Assembly (NCBI RefSeq): GCF_018860365.1
Contig: NZ_JAHKPO010000014.1
Coordinates: 496,001 to 560,000, forward strand
Length of the DNA stretch: 64,000 nucleotides
Direction of reading: 5' to 3'
Origin: Arenibacter algicola
GTDB taxonomy: Bacteria > Bacteroidota > Bacteroidia > Flavobacteriales > Flavobacteriaceae
The position numbers and the translations under genes were made by a program. The notes below the pieces were generated by a model. It did not search any database and was not told the origin of the DNA. It saw only the letters and a list, made by a program, of their open reading frames with translations. Positions 59,925-64,000 of this stretch are shown piece after piece. The stretch's first letter is position 1, and the number at the start of each line of letters is the position of its first letter.

Positions 59925-60314
59925 TTATATATTTTTAGATTTGAATATGATTTTTTGTGAGTGGACATAGGAAACTCCTAGCACAACTCCCACCATTACA
60001 GGCATTAGGATATATGATATAATTTGATCTACTGCCAAATGGCTAATGACGGCAAATAGTAAGTTGAATGTTAAACCTGCATATGCCCATTCCCTTAGCT
60101 TAGCAGGAAGTTTTGGGAACATTATTGCAGTTGCCCCTAATATCTTACAAACTATTAAAGCATAGGCAAAGTAATCGGGGTAACCCAAGGGTTTAGTTCC
60201 AGCATTAAAATGTTCGTGCGCAAATAAAAGCGTTGCCAAAGGCATTAATGCTTCCATTACAAAAATGATGGAAGTAGTTGTCCAGAATATGATTTTATTC
60301 TTTTTCATTGTCAT
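59925..60314 (-). CDS. DoxX-family membrane protein
   Basis: A 129-aa protein with four membrane helices: IIFWTTTSIIFVMEALMPLATL, YPDYFAYALIVCKILGATAIM, REWAYAGLTFNLLFAVISHLA and ILMPVMVGVVLGVSYV. Same type as the 52193 gene in the paralogous operon. Its start codon overlaps the end of the SRPBCC-VOC fusion gene by one base. Confidence 0.88.
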   Translation of the reverse strand: MTMKKNKIIFWTTTSIIFVMEALMPLATLLFAHEHFNAGTKPLGYPDYFAYALIVCKILGATAIMFPKLPAKLREWAYAGLTFNLLFAVISHLAVDQIISYILMPVMVGVVLGVSYVHSQKIIFKSKNI

Positions 60315-61276
60315 TATTGGTTTTGATAATTAATCATCCAATTGATTCCAAACTTATCCGCACAACTACCGAAATAAGCACCCCAAAACATATCTTGAAT
60401 AGGCATTTCTATATTTCCACCTTCCGAAAGTGCATCAAAAAGCCGCTTAGCTTCTTCTCGGGATTCTGGTTCAAGATTGATGTGCATATTGTTTCCTAGA
60501 TTTACAGTCATCCCAAATTCTTTGGGTGCATCTGTACCCATTAAAATATGACCTCCAAGAATGGGAAGCTCTACGTGTAACACCATTTTCTTAATGGATT
60601 CGTCCATGGGTGGATGATTATGGTCATCTGGGACTTCGTCAAAGCGCTTGATGCCATTTATGAAATCGGATTTAAAAACTTGTTTGTAGAAGTTAAAAGC
60701 TTCTTCTGTATTACCAGGAAAGTTTAAATAGGTGGACACTCTAGCCATATTATTCGGTTTGTTTTGTTTACGTAATTTAAATTGTGATTCGATGTACTGA
60801 TCTAAATTTGATAGAGCCATTTCAAAACCTTCTTTAAAGCCCATTTTAATCATCGTCTCAATATCTTCCAGTTTATCGTGTTTTAAGATAATATCTACTA
60901 GGGTAACCCCATTTTTTTCGGTGAAAAGATTTGTCCATAGCGAACGTGGTTTTAATGTGTTCTCAATCCCATTTTCATCACAGAACGCATCTAGCCAAGA
61001 CAATAACTTATTTGGTTCAATCTCTTTATAATCTGCCTTACACCATGTTTTTTCATTTTCGGGGCTTACCATTGCATAAAGCCACATTCCGCCCACTTTT
61101 AAATCCAAACTCTTTGTTTCTATATGGTAAGGTTTGGGTGCCCACCATTGATTTAATAATTCAGCTTCTGTCCAAGCTTTCCATACCAATTCAAGTTCTG
61201 CATTAAACTCTCGCTGAATGTTAATGGTTTTATTTTCCTTATTTACCGAAAAATTGAATAATAGACTACTTTTCAT
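60314..61276 (-). CDS. SRPBCC (AHSA1)-VOC (PhnB-type) fusion protein
   Basis: A 320-aa two-domain protein. Residues 1-168 are an AHSA1 domain (INIQREFNAELELVWKAWTEAELLNQWWAPKPYHIETKSLDLKVGG, then MIKMGFKEGFEMALSNLDQY). Residues about 176-318 form a PhnB-type VOC domain (RVSTYLNFPGNTEEAFNFYKQVF, MGTDAPKEFGMTVNLGNNMHINLEPESREEAKRLFDALSEGG, FWGAYFGSCADKFGINWMINY). The two domains are usually separate genes, so this is a fusion in the second ArsR operon. Ligand unknown. Confidence 0.9.
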   Translation of the reverse strand: MKSSLLFNFSVNKENKTINIQREFNAELELVWKAWTEAELLNQWWAPKPYHIETKSLDLKVGGMWLYAMVSPENEKTWCKADYKEIEPNKLLSWLDAFCDENGIENTLKPRSLWTNLFTEKNGVTLVDIILKHDKLEDIETMIKMGFKEGFEMALSNLDQYIESQFKLRKQNKPNNMARVSTYLNFPGNTEEAFNFYKQVFKSDFINGIKRFDEVPDDHNHPPMDESIKKMVLHVELPILGGHILMGTDAPKEFGMTVNLGNNMHINLEPESREEAKRLFDALSEGGNIEMPIQDMFWGAYFGSCADKFGINWMINYQNQ

Positions 61277-61350
61277 TCTAATTATTTTTTAATGTTCCTA
61301 AAGGCATCATAGCTACTTTCAAATAAATGATTTTACTTTTTTTCATCATC

Positions 61351-61854
61351 TTATTTCTTTAAGATTGCCAGTAGTTCATCTAATTTCTCAAGCGTTGCTA
61401 TCATTCCTTCTTCCATTCCCATATTTATAATTGTTTCGAGGTCATTTAGTGAATCATAGGTAACAACAGTGGTAACGGTAGAATTTTCGCCTTTATCGTT
61501 AAAAGCCACGAGCCATTTTGCTCTTGGAAGGTCTTCATTGATTTTAGCTTCACTATCACAAAATGCATCGATTGTACGATAATAATCAATGGGATTTATA
61601 TCGTGATATTCCGTGTAACCCCAATACTCTGTGCCTTCAGGGTCAACCATGGCGTAGTGCCAATGTCCGCCATTGCTAAAATCCATTGATTTGGTCTTGG
61701 TTGTAAATGGTTTTGGTGCAAACCATTGGTCTAACAGTTCTTGTTTGGTGTAGCAGTCCCAAACCAATTGCCTTTCTGCGTTGAACTCACGAACAATGGA
61801 AAGCGTGTTTTTTTCTTTATCGACAATGAAGTCGAATTGCAAATTATTTTTCAT
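61351..61854 (-). CDS. SRPBCC/AHSA1-domain protein
   Basis: The protein is 167 aa from the ATG at 61854; this start overlaps the ArsR stop by 11 bp. It shows [57 protein letters not shown] and [25 protein letters not shown]. Similar to the AHSA1 half of the next gene, so a local duplication is likely. Second gene of the operon. Confidence 0.9.
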   Translation of the reverse strand: MKNNLQFDFIVDKEKNTLSIVREFNAERQLVWDCYTKQELLDQWFAPKPFTTKTKSMDFSNGGHWHYAMVDPEGTEYWGYTEYHDINPIDYYRTIDAFCDSEAKINEDLPRAKWLVAFNDKGENSTVTTVVTYDSLNDLETIINMGMEEGMIATLEKLDELLAILKK

Positions 61855-62176
61855 ATTTTTTGTTTTTAAGAGTTGATAATAAATTGTCAAGTTGGTCAAA
61901 ACGGTTTTCCCAAATCTTTCTGAACTGTTCCAACCATTTATCGATTTCCTTCATTTTCTCGATTTTCAGTTCGTAGTAGATTTCCCGACCTTGTTGGTTG
62001 GCTTCTACAAGATCGCATTCGTTCAAAATTTGTATGTGTTTTGAAATGGTAGGTCTCGCTGCATCAAAGTTTTCGGCAATTGCTCCTGCTGTCATTGCTT
62101 GCGAAGTGAGCAATACTAATATCGCTCGTCTTGTTGGGTCTGAAATTGCTTGAAATATGTCTCTTCTTAATATCAT
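61844..62176 (-). CDS. ArsR/SmtB-family transcriptional regulator
   Basis: A 110-aa winged helix-turn-helix protein: [66 protein letters not shown]. Paralog of the 53042 protein, again without the metal-binding cysteines of classic ArsR. It heads the second AHSA1-(AHSA1-VOC)-DoxX-DUF4287-DUF998-DUF1801 operon. Confidence 0.92.
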   Translation of the reverse strand: MILRRDIFQAISDPTRRAILVLLTSQAMTAGAIAENFDAARPTISKHIQILNECDLVEANQQGREIYYELKIEKMKEIDKWLEQFRKIWENRFDQLDNLLSTLKNKKYEK

Positions 62177-62179
62177 TAT

Positions 62180-62226
62180 GAAGTTATTTGACTACAAATA
62201 TATATGAAGCCATTTAACTACGCAAA
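62180..62226 (-). promoter_or_regulatory. ArsR promoter with twin operators (copy 2)
   Basis: Same architecture as copy 1: -33 TTTG (62223-62226), 20-bp spacer, -7 TATATTTG (62195-62202), and two related sites GAAGTTATTTGACTAC (62180-62195) and GAAGCCATTTAACTAC (62206-62221), again 26 bp apart. Confidence 0.75.
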
Positions 62227-62436
62227 ATTTTTTTTGAATGTATTAGGGTTTATTTTTGACTACTTCAATTGCACCAAACCATTTTCAAATGATTTTGCGT
62301 ACGAGAATCGCAAAAAGGTGTTTTAATCTTTCTTCTTTAAAGAAAGAATCTTGTTTTATAAAAACAAGAATGAACACATTGTATATAATGAGGCCACTTG
62401 TTTAAGTCCTTATAGTTAAATTTGTTGATTACTTTA
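62227..62436. other. Intergenic region with three hairpins in a row
   Basis: TTTTGCG/CGCAAAA (62293-62315), CTTTCTT/AAGAAAG (62328-62346) and CTTGTTTT/AAAACAAG (62350-62368). They lie beyond the end of the decayed SRPBCC gene and may include a terminator for it. Confidence 0.45.
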
Positions 62437-62850
62437 TTATCTATATCGCAATTGTTCAGTTCCAATTTCCTTCATTATTTTATTCCAATAAACTTTCATT
62501 TCAGCTCTCTGTTCTGCATCTAATAATTTTTCTTGATGGATGGCTATGGTTGTCTTTGTCTGATTTCCAATAACTCGAATTTGAACGGTTGACACGTTTT
62601 CCCAATGGGCAAGTTTTCAATTCAATCGAATGTGCGAATTTGCTTTAAAAACACGGACAAGACCTGTTATGCCATTTTCAGTTTCGAACTCTTTTTTAAT
62701 TTCAAGTTCATTTTTCAATTTACCCAACCATATATTTAGGCCAGAATTGGAAAACAAGAAATCCCATGCCTTTTCACTCGAAACAGGAAAAGTTTTCCTA
62801 ATTCCAAATTGAAATCCTACGTCTCTGGTTTTTCCTACTTGATTCTCCAC
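62437..62850 (-). pseudogene. SRPBCC-domain gene broken by TGA
   Basis: From a GTG at 62850 the frame encodes KTRDVGFQFGIRKTFPVSSEKAWDFLFS, NSGLNIWLGKLKNELEI and up to ANSHIRLN, then TGA at 62617-62619 where Trp is expected, and continues KLAHWENVSTVQIRVIGNQTKTTIAIHQEKL to a natural stop at 62437. A single base change from TGG explains it. It starts 3 bp after the RidA gene, so it was the second gene of a RidA operon. Confidence 0.8.
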
Positions 62851-62853
62851 TTC

Positions 62854-63267
62854 TTATTTTTCAGGTTTAAATGCTATCGCGTCAATTTCAATTAAAAATT
62901 CTGGATTTATTAGTCCTGTAACGTACAAAACTGTAATAATCGGTGGGTTTGGGTTGTTTTGTCCTAAAAATTTCTGTGAAACTTGAAATGCACCATAAGC
63001 ATTCTGCCCTTGGACAATATGAATGCCTAATTTCACTAAACTTTCAAAATTTACTCCACAAGATTTAAGAGCAATTTCAAGGTTTTTCATTACTTGCTCA
63101 GTTTGCTTTAAAATATCATTTTTCCCTACAATTTCTCCGTTTCCATTTACTGCGTTTTGTCCACCTATATAAATTGTCTTTCCGTTTCCTTCAGTCGTTA
63201 TGATTTGAGAAAAAGCAGAATTTTTTATTAATCCATCTGGGTTTATATGCTCCATTTTATTCTCCAT
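62854..63267 (-). CDS. RidA/YjgF-family protein
   Basis: A 137-aa RidA-like protein: KTIYIGGQNAVNGNGEIVGKNDILKQTEQVMKNLEIALKSCGVNFESLVKLGIHIVQG and a C-terminal LIEIDAIAF. The catalytic-type Arg of true enamine deaminases (R near 105) is not evident: the aligned region reads PPIITVLYVTGL, so it may be a RidA relative without that activity. First gene of a pair with the broken SRPBCC gene. Confidence 0.87.
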   Translation of the reverse strand: MENKMEHINPDGLIKNSAFSQIITTEGNGKTIYIGGQNAVNGNGEIVGKNDILKQTEQVMKNLEIALKSCGVNFESLVKLGIHIVQGQNAYGAFQVSQKFLGQNNPNPPIITVLYVTGLINPEFLIEIDAIAFKPEK

Positions 63268-63324
63268 TGTTCGTTGTCTTCAGCTTGCAGGTAACAATTG
63301 GACATAATCATTGATTCTATCCTA

Positions 63325-63525
63325 CTTATAAGAACTAAAATAATAATTGTAAATGGGATTCTTACAAAATCCATTTGATTGATATGCTCTTTTATATTTT
63401 CCATTGACTAATGATTTGTTTTCAACCTCAATTACTATATGCTCTATAACAATTTTGAGAGCCTCAACTCTATTCTTACAGTAAAGTCATTTGTGAAGGC
63501 CTATGCTCAAGTTTTAGTATGGTGT
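63325..63525 (-). pseudogene. Decayed copy of the 87-aa helical protein gene
   Basis: The minus strand encodes NTILKLEHRPSQMTLL, then after a frameshift near 63480 KNRVEALKIVIEHIVIEVENK, SLVNGKYKRAYQSNG. This parallels the intact gene at 51200-51463, and the shared DNA continues through the stop (CTTATAAGAACTAAARTAAT). Clear segmental duplication with decay. Confidence 0.75.
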
Positions 63526-63546
63526 TTTGCCAGTTATCATAGTTGT

Positions 63547-63921
63547 TTATTGTGATAATAATGTAACCTCTTTCAAATCTGCCTTTGCGTTTTTCAAAAA
63601 CTCGTATGTCATTTTATCTGCTTTACAGTTGATAAAATTAACTCCTTTCAATTTTCTACCTTTATAAAAAGTGTTGGTTAATACTGCATTTTGAAATGTT
63701 ACTTTCTTGAATCTGCAATTATCAAAAGAACAGTTGTCGATATTTACTTCAAAAACAATGTTTTCAAAATAGATTTTAATAAAAGAGGTTTGATTCCAAA
63801 CAGTTTTTATCACTTCTATATTTATAAAAGTTCCTGAAATAAACTTTACCTTAAATAAATTGGCATTTGAAAAATTACAGTTTTTGATGTGATTTTGTGA
63901 AAATTCAGATCCTTGTAACAC
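63547..63921 (-). CDS. Pentapeptide-repeat protein, start uncertain
   Basis: A 124-aa protein of A(D/N)LxF-like pentapeptide repeats: NCNFSNANLFKVKF, NIDNCSFDNCRFKKVTFQNAVL, LKGVNFINCKAD. It would form a right-handed quadrilateral beta helix. The listed start is GTG, but the frame upstream (INNEFQNCVLQG) still looks like repeat text, and an ATG at 63973 (MFYKEFVTT) would join it after a one-base shift near 63945. The 5' end may therefore be frameshifted. Confidence 0.75.
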   Translation of the reverse strand: MLQGSEFSQNHIKNCNFSNANLFKVKFISGTFINIEVIKTVWNQTSFIKIYFENIVFEVNIDNCSFDNCRFKKVTFQNAVLTNTFYKGRKLKGVNFINCKADKMTYEFLKNAKADLKEVTLLSQ

Positions 63922-64000
63922 ACAATTTTGAAACTCATTATTTATCAGTTGTTACAAACTCTTTGTAAAACATTTACACAGTGAAAGAGAAATTTCGAAT

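Noticed and set aside
54805-62850. TGA read as tryptophan (recoding)
   Set aside because: Several intact genes use TGA as their normal stop (for example those ending at 10978 and 59023), so the internal TGA codons are mutations.
1-64000. CRISPR array
   Set aside because: No regularly spaced identical repeats with unique spacers are present. The interspersed repeats are few, diverged and not evenly spaced.

Overview
The window looks like a marine Flavobacteriaceae (Bacteroidota) chromosome. The signs are AT-rich DNA, SusC/SusD pairs, a CTnDOT-type tyrosine recombinase and RteC-like protein, DUF families typical of Flavobacteriia, and promoters of the Bacteroidota type (TAnnTTTG at -7, TTTG at -33). 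I cannot name the genus.

Layout: (1) 1-3.75 kb: 5' part of a SusC receptor gene, then a minus-strand run of sulfite exporter, nitroreductase and DegT aminotransferase closed by a terminator. (2) 3.8-6.9 kb: tRNA-Ser(TGA) with promoter and terminator, followed by an integrase, a small wing-like protein and an RteC-family gene, probably the left end or remnant of an integrative element at the tRNA. (3) 6.9-12 kb: an 808-aa alpha-oxoamine-synthase/GNAT fusion, a STAS-like protein, a PAS-AraC regulator, and a MauE membrane protein with a small secreted DUF6520 peptide. (4) 12-19.4 kb: a SusC-SusD-M16 metalloprotease operon. (5) 19.4-20.5 kb: about 1.1 kb without genes but dense in inverted repeats. 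(6) 20.5-29.3 kb: accessory small genes, almost all on the minus strand, separated by related long palindromes. It includes an AlbA_2/AbiTii-like gene whose 5' end abuts an IS3-family element with a nonsense mutation. (7) 29.3-50.5 kb: TetR-hydrolase, DHFR-like, SDR with AraC, an RND efflux operon, a TonB receptor with a membrane AraC regulator, and a Fur-controlled oxidoreductase operon with a divergent Fur gene. (8) 50.7-64 kb: many small stress-type genes (VOC, SRPBCC/AHSA1, DoxX, DUF1801, DUF4180, DUF4287, DUF998, RidA, ArsR, GlxA, Crp), including two paralogous ArsR-AHSA1-DoxX modules with the same promoter/operator architecture, and several decaying genes.

The most unusual material is the palindrome-separated gene array (23.5-28 kb), the hairpin-rich gene-free block (19.9-20.4 kb), several interspersed intergenic repeats, a three-member small protein family with a YPxYRINFDLED-type core, the AOS-GNAT fusion, and well-resolved twin operators for ArsR and Fur regulators. 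Nonsense or frameshift mutations recur in the right-hand 15 kb, which suggests relaxed selection on recently duplicated accessory genes.
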